From contig PALY01000040.1 in the NCBI GenBank assembly GCA_002707085.1, forward strand, positions 1 to 7,014: a DNA stretch of 7,014 nucleotides, written 5' to 3'. Source of the DNA: Deltaproteobacteria bacterium. Its GTDB lineage: Bacteria; Myxococcota_A; UBA796. This document shows, one piece after another, positions 1 through 6,041 of this stretch. Positions within the stretch are counted from its first letter, which is position 1, and each line of letters opens with the position of its first letter. The notes under the pieces were generated by a model. It did no database searches, had not been told where the DNA came from, and saw nothing but the letters and a program-made list of their open reading frames with translations. The translations under genes and the position numbers were made by a program.

Positions 1-83
1 TTGAAACGCCAATTCCAGCAGACAAGTCTGCTGCGGAAAGTGGCTCTGGGGTTCCCGCTCCTGGCGCCCGAGCAATCCGGTAA
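1..83 (+). CDS. Probable C-terminal end of an upstream plus-strand gene (partial)
   Basis: The frame starting at base 3 is open to a TAA stop at 81-83 and encodes about 26 residues rich in Ala, Pro, Gly and Ser, ending in APGARAIR. This looks like a flexible C-terminal tail, not a folded domain. The stop lies one base before the stop of the minus-strand lipoprotein gene (TAG at 85-87, complement), giving the tight tail-to-tail arrangement also seen at 5580-5614. The gene's start and function lie outside the window. The alternative is that these bases are simply intergenic; the piece is too short to decide on composition. A second plus-strand frame open from base 1 to 195 would run 110 bases into the lipoprotein gene and is less likely. 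Confidence 0.35.
   Translation, partial: ETPIPADKSAAESGSGVPAPGARAIR
16..33. repeat. Perfect inverted repeat, 8-bp arms with 2-base centre
   Basis: CAGCAGAC at 16-23 and GTCTGCTG at 26-33 are exact reverse complements separated by AA, so a stable small hairpin could form in RNA from either strand. It lies about 50 bases beyond the stop of the minus-strand FG-GAP lipoprotein gene and could help end that transcript. No T-run follows on either strand, so it is not a classical intrinsic terminator. It also lies within the probable coding tail of the preceding plus-strand gene. The repeat is visible; its role is uncertain. Confidence 0.4.
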
Positions 84-84
84 T

Positions 85-1116
85 CTAATCGTTTCCTGCT
101 TGAATGATGATTGCCCGGCCTTGAACATCGGCTCTGCCTGGGGCGCCTGCAACCAAGACACCGTCATTACAGTCAACAGCAAACCCGAGTCCTGAACCCT
201 CTGTATGTCCGGACCAATTGTGGGAAGGGCTGGTTCCGAGATCCATAAAGATGTGGAGTGTTCCCCGTTGGTTTGCTTGAGGTGCCCCTATTGCCAGATC
301 TGATGTTCCATTCCCATCAAGGTCACACACTGCGATTGCTGCACCAAATCGACCCACACCGTTCCAGGTTTGCAGTGTCTCCAAAGAAGAGCCGTCGAGT
401 CCATAGACTGTGTTGCTGCCTGGCGCCCCCACAAACCAGTCTGGTGTCCCATCGGCATTGATGTCTGCCGAAGCGAGTGCGAAGCCCGCCTCGTCATGAT
501 TCTCTGGGCGCAACCATTCCTGACTCTTGGTTTTCAGGGCAATGGATCCGATGGCCATCCCTGCACCGACCTCGCCGGCGCGAACATGAAGTGCGGTGGG
601 GCGCTGAGGCAGGTGAAATGTTTCTCCATCAGAATCGGTCCATCCGCCTTCCCATGCGTATGTGGCGGGCGGACCGGCTGTGATGCTGATTCCAGTACCC
701 CCTGTGCCTGGAATGATGAACTCACCGTCGGCGTTCAATATGCCCCCCAATCCGTCACTTGCGAGGGGGGCTGCAATCCATAAACCTTGGGTGGTCCAAG
801 CAAGGTGACTGCCCAAACGGCCGGGGCCGGTGAGGACTGCGCTTTGATTCGTCCCCGAAATTTTATACACAGTGGCCGTTTCACCGTGGGGGGCGCCCAC
901 CCAAACATGGCCTCCGCCGACGGTTACTGCGCTGCCGAAACCATCGTCTGCTCGCTGGCTTTCGATGGTTTGTGTCGAGTAAGTGAGAGGGTTTCCTGTG
1001 TCGTTCGATTCAATCTTGCCTGATGGAATGGTCAATTCGTGATACTCAGACGACGGATGTTCACAGGCTGAGACCAGGAACATGAAGATTGAACATTTCG
1101 TGATTGATTGATCCAT
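85..1116 (-). CDS. FG-GAP repeat beta-propeller lipoprotein
   Basis: This 343-residue protein is predicted to be exported and lipidated. A short N-terminus with Lys7 and a hydrophobic stretch ends in the lipobox LVSAC, giving a lipidated Cys18. After a polar linker (about 19-55) come FG-GAP/integrin-alpha-like repeats. Their hallmark GAP-type strands are at residues 73-76 (VGAP), 114-117 (IAAP, degenerate), 229-232 (VGAP), 276-279 (IGAP) and 323-326 (AGAP). Two repeats carry calcium-loop motifs: DINADGTPD at 218-226 and DLDGNGTSD at 265-273. Residues 125-205 are degenerate, so an incomplete or irregular propeller is possible. FG-GAP propellers usually mediate ligand or cell-surface binding; no ligand can be read here. 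The ATG at 1114-1116 is the first start after an in-frame stop, but no strong ribosome site precedes it. The gene diverges from the SRPBCC gene with 50 bases between start codons. Confidence 0.9.
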   Translation of the reverse strand: MDQSITKCSIFMFLVSACEHPSSEYHELTIPSGKIESNDTGNPLTYSTQTIESQRADDGFGSAVTVGGGHVWVGAPHGETATVYKISGTNQSAVLTGPGRLGSHLAWTTQGLWIAAPLASDGLGGILNADGEFIIPGTGGTGISITAGPPATYAWEGGWTDSDGETFHLPQRPTALHVRAGEVGAGMAIGSIALKTKSQEWLRPENHDEAGFALASADINADGTPDWFVGAPGSNTVYGLDGSSLETLQTWNGVGRFGAAIAVCDLDGNGTSDLAIGAPQANQRGTLHIFMDLGTSPSHNWSGHTEGSGLGFAVDCNDGVLVAGAPGRADVQGRAIIIQAGND

Positions 1117-1154
1117 TGTTGGTCAGCATAGCCTCACTTTGCTACGAGGCCACC

Positions 1155-1160
1155 GAGGAG
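1155..1160 (+). promoter_or_regulatory. Ribosome binding site fixing the SRPBCC start
   Basis: GAGGAG lies 6 bases before the ATG at 1167. It decides in favour of this start over the upstream in-frame ATG at 1104, which would overlap the start of the divergent lipoprotein gene and add 21 residues lacking SRPBCC similarity. Confidence 0.75.
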
Positions 1161-1166
1161 TTGCCG

Positions 1167-1580
1167 ATGTCCGCCATTAGAAGGCATGTATACATTGCTA
1201 CAGGGGCGCGCGCTGTATGGCGGGCGCTTACCACTTCAGAAGGCCTAGAGAAATGGCTGGCCGATGAGGCGCGTGTAGATGGTCGCAAAGGTGGCCGTGT
1301 CGTGATTTCCGGCTCTGACCTTGACCCGGAACGGGAATTGGCTGGAATCATTCATACGTGGCGGCCCACGTCAAAGCTGGAAATCACCTGGGACAATGTC
1401 GGTAAGAGTGAGACAAAGGGGAGCCAGATTGCGTTTCAGGTGGCACGGGATGGTGAAGAAACCCGTGTGAGCGTGGTTCATAGCGGTGGCGAAGCGCTTG
1501 ACGATGAAGAACGGCGTGGCCGATTGGATGAAGCGTGGAAAACCGCGTTGGAGACGTTGCAGGCTCTCCTGGACGAATAG
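1167..1580 (+). CDS. SRPBCC / AHSA1-like (START-fold) small protein
   Basis: This 137-residue cytoplasmic protein (no signal peptide) has the usual length and layout of the AHSA1/SRPBCC family, which forms a helix-grip fold around a hydrophobic cavity. Family marks are the N-terminal strand followed by VWRALTTSEGLEKWLADEA (17-35), the charged Gly-Gly turn DGRKGGRV (38-45), the strand LEITW (about 71-75), and the C-terminal helix containing AWKTALETLQALLDE (123-137). Members bind lipids or small hydrophobic ligands or act in stress responses, and many are found beside ArsR-type regulators. No such regulator is visible here, so the substrate and role cannot be assigned. The gene is 59 bases upstream of the DUF2330 gene and could share its transcript. 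Homology to the superfamily is clear; function is not. Confidence 0.92.
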   Translation: MSAIRRHVYIATGARAVWRALTTSEGLEKWLADEARVDGRKGGRVVISGSDLDPERELAGIIHTWRPTSKLEITWDNVGKSETKGSQIAFQVARDGEETRVSVVHSGGEALDDEERRGRLDEAWKTALETLQALLDE

Positions 1581-1607
1581 GCGTTTTCGGCGACTGTATT
1601 TTCGCAA

Positions 1608-1616
1608 TGCTATGGT
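1608..1616 (+). promoter_or_regulatory. Possible extended -10 promoter element before the DUF2330 gene
   Basis: TGC-TATGGT in the 59-base gap between the SRPBCC and DUF2330 genes matches an extended -10 (TGn plus a TATAAT-like hexamer). No good -35 is seen at 16-18 bases, which extended -10 promoters can tolerate. Transcription would start near 1623, just before the ribosome site at 1627-1632. It is a weak match in a short region, so read-through from the SRPBCC gene is equally plausible. Confidence 0.25.
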
Positions 1617-1626
1617 TCGGTTTGCC

Positions 1627-1632
1627 GAGGAG
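1627..1632 (+). promoter_or_regulatory. Ribosome binding site fixing the DUF2330 start
   Basis: GAGGAG lies 7 bases before the ATG at 1640. This start puts a clean signal peptide at the N-terminus. The longer in-frame start at 1535 would overlap the SRPBCC gene and bury the signal peptide 35 residues in. Confidence 0.8.
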
Positions 1633-1639
1633 TCTGTTT

Positions 1640-3067
1640 ATGATCCGTCTTGTTTTTTGTTGGTTCGCCTTGTCTTCGCCCGTGTGGGCATTTTGTGGCA
1701 CGTATGTTGGAGGGGCGGGTTCCAACCTGTACAACTCTGCCAGTCAGGTGGCCCTGGTCCGGCAGGGAACACGAACGACGCTAACGATGGCCAACAACGT
1801 GTATGGGACATCAAGCCTTGCAGATTTTGCCTTGGTGGTTCCAGTGCCCGAGGTTCTCACCGCTGATGATGTCACAACGGTGGATGCTTCATTATTCGAT
1901 GTCCTCGATCTGTACTCTGCCCCCAGGTTGGTGTCTTACAGTTGCGACGATTTCTACTATGACGACTCGTCGGAGGATGTCCCATCGACGGAGGACGGCG
2001 GTGGTGCCGGTGCTTCCGACTCTTCCACTGGGGTGACAGTGGAAAGTTCTTTTGTTGTAGGTGCTTACGATATTGTCGTGTTGTCTGCGCTGGAGTCAGC
2101 GGGCCTGATCGTGTGGCTAAATGACAATGGGTACACAGGGCTTGATTCTACAGCTGAAGAACTACTGGGCGAATATATTGATGAGGGTGTGTTCTTTTTT
2201 GCGGCGAAAGTGACCTTAGACGCTGTGCCAGAAGATGCTGGGTACCTTGAGCCGCTGCAGCTTTCATACGACTCTGACGTATTGTCGCTCCCGCTTCGCT
2301 TGGGAACGTTGAATGCGCCCATTGATGGTCAACAGGATTTGTATCTGTATGTGTTGACCGAGAATGAAAGCGGTGCTGTAAGCATTTCGAACTACGATGA
2401 ACTCACTATTGAAGACGAATGCATGTGGCGTGAGGATGAGTGGGCTGATTTCGGTACGTATTGGGCATCACAGGTTGAGGATGCTCGAGTGGAGTCTGGC
2501 GGGGCTGGATGGGTTCAAGAATATGCCTGGTCTACAGGGTCTTGTGATCCGTGTAGCGGTGACCCTCCGAATGATGAGCAAGTGGCTCAATTGGGCTGGA
2601 CTGGGGATGCGCGGGATACCTACTTTACGCGACTGCATATGCAGTACAAGCCTGAAGATGTAGACCAAGACTTGATGTTGTATGAGTCTGGAATTCGCGA
2701 AGCTGAACAGATTCGTTTCATCATTTATGCGCATGAGTTTGAGGACCGGTTCCCCATTTGCGGTGAAGTTACCCCTGATGAACCCGGTACTTGTGACGAT
2801 GTCTCGGACGCGGACGCGGATGCGGATGCGGATGCCGATGCCGATGCCGATGCGGACTCTGATACGGATGCAGATGCAGATGCAGACGCGGATGCGGATG
2901 CGGATGCAGATACGGACGCGGACGCGTCACCTGGCGATGACGACTCCAGTGGATCGAGTGATGACAAAGCAGGCAAATCAGGATGTAGTACAGTTTCTCC
3001 TTTGAATGGTACGCTGATGCTGTCGTGGATGGCTTTTGTTGCGGGTATCGTTCGTAGGCAAACATGA
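1640..3067 (+). CDS. DUF2330 surface protein with Asp-Ala stalk and MYXO-CTERM-like C-terminal tail
   Basis: This 475-residue exported protein has a signal peptide of about 17 residues (cleavage after PVWA) and a mature start FCGTYV, matching the conserved N-terminal Cys of DUF2330. Family features follow in order: a region resembling SASQVALVRQGTRTTL, the strand FALVVPVPEVL, APRLVSYSC (Cys102), an acidic Ser/Gly loop (about 103-135), VGAYDIVVL with the following WLNDNGY, a CDPC motif (302-305), and a TRLHMQY segment followed by DLMLYESG. The DUF2330 domain ends near residue 370. Residues 390-429 form a 20-unit Asp-Ala stalk, then a Ser/Asp/Gly linker leads to GCS (448-450), a hydrophobic helix, Arg-Arg and a short tail. 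I read this as a cell-surface protein held at its C-terminus. The molecular function of DUF2330 is unknown; the several Cys residues suggest disulphides. Its stop overlaps the next start (ATGA at 3064-3067), which points to translational coupling. Confidence 0.93.
   Translation: MIRLVFCWFALSSPVWAFCGTYVGGAGSNLYNSASQVALVRQGTRTTLTMANNVYGTSSLADFALVVPVPEVLTADDVTTVDASLFDVLDLYSAPRLVSYSCDDFYYDDSSEDVPSTEDGGGAGASDSSTGVTVESSFVVGAYDIVVLSALESAGLIVWLNDNGYTGLDSTAEELLGEYIDEGVFFFAAKVTLDAVPEDAGYLEPLQLSYDSDVLSLPLRLGTLNAPIDGQQDLYLYVLTENESGAVSISNYDELTIEDECMWREDEWADFGTYWASQVEDARVESGGAGWVQEYAWSTGSCDPCSGDPPNDEQVAQLGWTGDARDTYFTRLHMQYKPEDVDQDLMLYESGIREAEQIRFIIYAHEFEDRFPICGEVTPDEPGTCDDVSDADADADADADADADADSDTDADADADADADADADTDADASPGDDDSSGSSDDKAGKSGCSTVSPLNGTLMLSWMAFVAGIVRRQT
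2807..2926 (+). repeat. Hexanucleotide-type tandem repeat encoding a 20-unit Asp-Ala stalk
   Basis: Twenty consecutive six-base units of GAY GCN type encode 8 Asp-Ala, Asp-Ser, Asp-Thr, 7 Asp-Ala, Asp-Thr and 2 Asp-Ala. Codons vary (GAC/GAT; GCG/GCC/GCA) but identical units cluster, for example GATGCC three times and GATGCA three times in a row. This suggests local duplication. Six-base units preserve the frame, so slippage would change stalk length without breaking the protein. The product is a highly acidic, probably extended spacer between the DUF2330 domain and the C-terminal anchor. Confidence 0.97.
2981..3064 (+). other. Encoded C-terminal sorting-like signal (GCS, hydrophobic helix, Arg-Arg)
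   Basis: The last 28 residues of the DUF2330 protein are a Gly-Cys-Ser at 448-450, a short polar turn, a hydrophobic span ending MAFVAGIV, and RRQT. This order (Cys, membrane helix, basic end) is that of MYXO-CTERM-type tails. In Myxococcota those tails are processed by a myxosortase (an intramembrane CPBP-family protease), leaving the Cys as the likely anchoring residue. Here the motif has one Cys and only two Arg, so it is a variant, and no myxosortase gene is in the window. A plain C-terminal membrane anchor is the alternative. Confidence 0.65.
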
Positions 3068-3711
3068 GAAAAACCTTTCTTTACATCTTCATCGGCCTGC
3101 TATCTGGCTGTACGTCCTCCAAGGACACTGGACCCTCAAACCTGTTGGCGGATGCGGATGCGGATGCCGACGCGGATGCGGATGCGGACGCGGATGCCGA
3201 TGCAGATGCAGATGCGGATGACTCAGGAGGTCCCGTAGATTGTATGGATCGGGATCCTCGGGTGGAGATTGGGACCGGTGAAGTCACTTTTGAGACATTG
3301 CCTGAGGGGACACCTGTGGTCATGGTGCATGGACCCCAGGGTGGTTGGCACATGCTGGGCAGTGTTCGTGTCCACAGTATGGACCCAATCATCGAAGTGC
3401 ATTTCACTGTTCATGATGAAGAATCCGGTGTTTTTGTTTCCGATAATCGGTATCGCGTGGCCATTGTCGAAGATGGTGAATGCACTGGATACTACCCGGG
3501 AATGTATGGCTACTTGGATGTGTCTGGGCTTGCGACCGAGACCGCTACCCGTCCACCTGAGGTTCTGGGCTACAATTCCGTCATTATGACGATGACAGTA
3601 ACGGACCTTTCTGAACGCACTGTGACGCAGACCCTACGAGTGGTTGCACAGCCAGATCCGGTTGATGTCGACGATGGTGTGGACAATGGTGGTGACACAG
3701 GTGCCGGATAG
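3064..3711 (+). CDS. Asp-Ala-stalk lipoprotein with uncharacterised domain
   Basis: This 215-residue protein has a typical lipoprotein signal: MRKTF, a hydrophobic core, and the lipobox LLSGC giving a lipidated Cys16. A short linker leads to 12 Ala-Asp units (residues 29-52), which would hold the rest away from the membrane. The remaining domain (about 55-200) is beta-rich in appearance. It contains an HGPQGGWH motif, two Cys that may pair (one just after the stalk in VDCMD, one in DGECTGYY), and the segment VSDNRYRVAI. The last 15 or so residues are Asp/Gly-rich. I recognise no named family; similar stalked lipoproteins occur in myxobacterial-type genomes, but I can assign no function. The start overlaps the DUF2330 stop by 4 bases, with a weak AGG five bases upstream, and its 3' end overlaps the hydrolase start. 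Coupled expression with both neighbours is likely. Confidence 0.9.
   Translation: MRKTFLYIFIGLLSGCTSSKDTGPSNLLADADADADADADADADADADADADDSGGPVDCMDRDPRVEIGTGEVTFETLPEGTPVVMVHGPQGGWHMLGSVRVHSMDPIIEVHFTVHDEESGVFVSDNRYRVAIVEDGECTGYYPGMYGYLDVSGLATETATRPPEVLGYNSVIMTMTVTDLSERTVTQTLRVVAQPDPVDVDDGVDNGGDTGAG
3148..3219 (+). repeat. Hexanucleotide-type tandem repeat encoding a 12-unit Ala-Asp stalk
   Basis: Twelve six-base GCN GAY units directly follow the lipoprotein's short post-Cys linker, and one further Asp codon ends the run. No Ser or Thr interrupts it, unlike the longer stalk 222 bases upstream. Codons vary among GCG/GCC/GCA and GAT/GAC. Because the two tracts share near-identical units, they are possible sites of recombination or assembly collapse. 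Confidence 0.97.
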
Positions 3712-5614
3712 GCCTCTATACGGCCTCTTATTGTTCGCACTATGGTCTGGAACGGCGGGCGCTACTGATTCCATTGATGTTCATTCCCCTGAAAAAGGGG
3801 CAGTGATTCAGTCGGGATTTATACCGGTTTTGGTCCGACTTCCCGATGAGATGCGTTTTCATACCGCTTCTCTATCGATAGATGGGCAGGCGTTGCCGTT
3901 GATTCCTACCGTGGTGCGTCGGCGCTGGTGGGAAGGGAAAGGGACCGACATGATCGCCTCTGTTCCCACTGCGGATCTGGAACCTGGTCCTCATCGGTTG
4001 GGTGTGACCTTTCATCGGCCTACAGAGCCTCGCTTTGTCGACAATAAACAGCTGGACGATCAGGGGGGCGAGGTAGAGGTGAAATTTCGATTTCACCCAA
4101 GAAAAGGTCGGGTGGAGTTCAAGGCCGTAGATCAACATGGGGAGCCTCGATTGGCCCGCATTGGTGTGTTCAATACCGACGGGGAGCCAATAAGCATTGG
4201 CAACAGGCAAGACCTAAATGGCGACCCCTCAAGCCGGGACGTGCCACGGTCAGGAATGTTTGCGCCCAAAGATGGTGTGGTGGAATTTCTGCGTCCTGGC
4301 CGGTACCGCTTTCTCGCGTCTGGTGGAATTCGTGATGGCGTGGATTTTGTGGAGTTGGACATTGATGAGTCCACGAAGCATACGTTTACGGTTCCCAGAC
4401 TGATTGAAACCCCAGGCGAACTGGCGGCAGATCTGCATGTACATACAGCAATGAGTTCGGACGCGTTTATTCCAGATACTGATCGGTTTCGCGCTCTTGC
4501 TTCGGCCGGCGTGGATGTGGCAGTGATTACCGAACACAATCGAATTCGTGACCCGCAACCCGCCATTGATATGTTGAACCTTACCGATGATGTGACTGCG
4601 ATTTCTGGTGCCGAATTTCGATTTGGCCCGGTGGGGTCAAGCATTGGGCATGCAAATGCGTTTCCCTTGCAGGCGGGCGTGAAAACGCCACAGCCAGGGG
4701 AGTCGCCTCCGGCCGAAGTGATGGCGCGTTGGCGTCGGCATCATGCAGCGCATCCGGTGGCGTCGGGTGAGCCACTGTTGATTCAGATTAATCATCCCAG
4801 AGGAATTCAGTTTAGGCCTCACAAGTCTCACCAGAAAAGGGCTCACGCCTTGTTTGAGGAGCTGGATTTTGTTCCGACAAAACCAATCTCAGAACAGGTG
4901 GATGACCGCATTCGAGCCGTCGATCCTCAAAGCAGTGCAAGCTTTTTGGATTTTGATGTTTTGGAGATCATGAATCGATTTAGTCGAACAGGGTGGCTTG
5001 GTGTGCGAACCGACTGGTTTGCCTTGCTGAACCGGGGGCTACAGATCACAGGTACAGGCAACTCTGATAGCCACACTGCACATTTGGAACGTGTTGGTTT
5101 TCCAGTAAATCTAGTGCATGTGGGCAGTTCTGGAGAGGCTGGATTGTTTTCAGCCATTGGGGCCGGACATGTTCGTGTTTCTACTGGCCCCTTGGTCGAC
5201 TTGAAAGTCCGAATTGGTGACCAACAGTACGGCCCAAGCCATCAAATGGTACACGGCGAATCCCAGGTGCATGCGGATCTAACTGTCATTGCAGTTCCCT
5301 GGGTTCCAGTCGATGAAGTGAGATTGATCGTGAATGGTGAAGTGGTCTTTCGGGCTGATGTGAAAAACGTTCAGACCATGGAACGTGGCACATGGACGGT
5401 TCCATTGACATTGACTGCAGACAGTTGGGTGATTGCTGAGGCTGGTTGGCCCTTGGATAAAAAGGAGAAGCCAGAAGAGTCAACAACATACGCCCGTGTT
5501 GCACTTGGTCACATCCCCGTCGGTTTCACGAATCCAGTATGGGTGGATGTGGATGGGAATGGTGTATGGGGGGTACCAGCTATTGTGGAGCCGGTAAGTC
5601 CAGAGCCTCAATAA
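3686..5614 (+). CDS. Secreted PHP-domain metallohydrolase, CehA/McbA family
   Basis: This 642-residue protein has a signal peptide (Arg9, core LYGLLLFALW, cleavage after AGA at 24-26), so it acts in the periplasm or outside. Residues about 30-120 look Ig-like (starting SIDVHSPEKGAVIQSG), and about 130-245 form a beta-rich module containing RPGRYRFLASGG. The PHP metal site follows: DLHVHT (249-254), TEHN (282-285), Glu310, His322, NHPRG with His370, and NSDSH (459-463, Asp461 and His463). A C-terminal beta-sandwich with VNGEVVF and a final TNPVWVDVDGNG segment completes the usual CehA/McbA layout. The family uses a cluster of two or three metal ions to hydrolyse phosphoester or carboxyl/carbamate-type bonds; the substrate cannot be read here. 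The start is uncertain: in-frame ATG at 3644, 3674 and 3686 or GTG at 3701 are possible. I chose 3686; 3701 gives a more compact signal peptide with GGTGG 8 bases upstream. The gene overlaps the lipoprotein gene by 26 bases. Confidence 0.94.
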   Translation: MVVTQVPDRPLYGLLLFALWSGTAGATDSIDVHSPEKGAVIQSGFIPVLVRLPDEMRFHTASLSIDGQALPLIPTVVRRRWWEGKGTDMIASVPTADLEPGPHRLGVTFHRPTEPRFVDNKQLDDQGGEVEVKFRFHPRKGRVEFKAVDQHGEPRLARIGVFNTDGEPISIGNRQDLNGDPSSRDVPRSGMFAPKDGVVEFLRPGRYRFLASGGIRDGVDFVELDIDESTKHTFTVPRLIETPGELAADLHVHTAMSSDAFIPDTDRFRALASAGVDVAVITEHNRIRDPQPAIDMLNLTDDVTAISGAEFRFGPVGSSIGHANAFPLQAGVKTPQPGESPPAEVMARWRRHHAAHPVASGEPLLIQINHPRGIQFRPHKSHQKRAHALFEELDFVPTKPISEQVDDRIRAVDPQSSASFLDFDVLEIMNRFSRTGWLGVRTDWFALLNRGLQITGTGNSDSHTAHLERVGFPVNLVHVGSSGEAGLFSAIGAGHVRVSTGPLVDLKVRIGDQQYGPSHQMVHGESQVHADLTVIAVPWVPVDEVRLIVNGEVVFRADVKNVQTMERGTWTVPLTLTADSWVIAEAGWPLDKKEKPEESTTYARVALGHIPVGFTNPVWVDVDGNGVWGVPAIVEPVSPEPQ

Positions 5615-6011
5615 CTGCACGTAGAAGCACATCGACAGGTGCTGGCTTCGGGACTCTAGCTGTGACGCATTCGCCAAGTATTTCAATAAGCGCCATATCG
5701 GTACATGCTGTATGCGCCAGTACCTTTGGCTGCGGAACCACGCGGTCGAGTTCATCAAGCAATACAAGGCCGCCTAAGTGTTGAACTGTGTCTTCATACT
5801 TTCTGGAACGCGGCCCCATGGAATCACGAGGTTGGACGCCCAGAGGGATGAAAATGTCCGTGACGACCAAGTCATAGGGGTCTGTATGGAGGGCGGAAAC
5901 GGCGTCCTCGACGGAGGATACAACGTCGACCTCGGCTCCCAGTGCTTCGCGTACTGTCCGCTGGACTACATCCACATGTTGGGGGTCATCATCGACAAAT
6001 AGAATTCGCAT
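5580..6011 (-). CDS. Stand-alone response-regulator receiver domain with an insertion
   Basis: This 143-residue cytoplasmic protein is a CheY-like receiver domain with no output domain. It has the acidic cluster Asp7-Asp8-Asp9, the phospho-acceptor Asp52 in VVTDIFIP, the switch Thr101 in LAHTA, and the Lys122-Pro123 pair in RVPKPAP, so phosphorylation chemistry should be intact. Unusually, about 20 extra residues (roughly 58-79, polar and charged, with MGPRSRKYED) sit between Pro56 and GGLVLLDEL, lengthening the beta3-alpha3 loop beside the phosphorylation site. Single-domain receivers pass phosphate or bind a partner; no histidine kinase is in the window. The ATG start gives the canonical MRILFVDDD beginning but has no strong ribosome site. 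Its 3' end overlaps the convergent hydrolase gene by 35 bases, and its 5' end faces the lysine-rich protein gene across 88 bases. Confidence 0.93.
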   Translation of the reverse strand: MRILFVDDDPQHVDVVQRTVREALGAEVDVVSSVEDAVSALHTDPYDLVVTDIFIPLGVQPRDSMGPRSRKYEDTVQHLGGLVLLDELDRVVPQPKVLAHTACTDMALIEILGECVTARVPKPAPVDVLLRAVIEALDLPAPQ

Positions 6012-6041
6012 CGAGAGGCATTTAACTGAGAGTTTTGAATA

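Noticed and set aside
1..195. Plus-strand 64-codon open frame starting with TTG
   Set aside because: It overlaps the well-supported FG-GAP lipoprotein gene by 110 bases on the opposite strand, and shows no recognisable domain.
370..783. Plus-strand 137-codon open frame with many Cys
   Set aside because: It lies wholly antisense to the FG-GAP gene, whose repeats and calcium loops are clear. The Cys richness comes from antisense Gly/Ala/Thr codons.
1104..1166. 21-residue N-terminal extension of the SRPBCC protein
   Set aside because: GAGGAG six bases before the ATG at 1167 and the family's usual N-terminus support the shorter form; the longer one would overlap the divergent start codon.
1535..1639. 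35-residue N-terminal extension of the DUF2330 protein
   Set aside because: It overlaps the SRPBCC gene, would hide the signal peptide, and lacks the strong ribosome site that precedes the ATG at 1640.
2682..3005. Plus-strand frame encoding Met-Arg / Met-Pro repeats, and minus-strand frames encoding Ser-Ala or His-Pro repeats
   Set aside because: These are other-frame readings of the Asp-Ala tandem repeat. The Asp-Ala frame belongs to a complete gene with a domain, signal peptide and anchor.
2807..3219. Repeat tracts as a CRISPR array or a satellite element
   Set aside because: The units are six-base, in-frame and without spacers; they are coding repeats.
4132..4644. Minus-strand 170-codon open frame
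   Set aside because: It is antisense to the PHP hydrolase across its metal-binding motifs, with no domain or start signal of its own.
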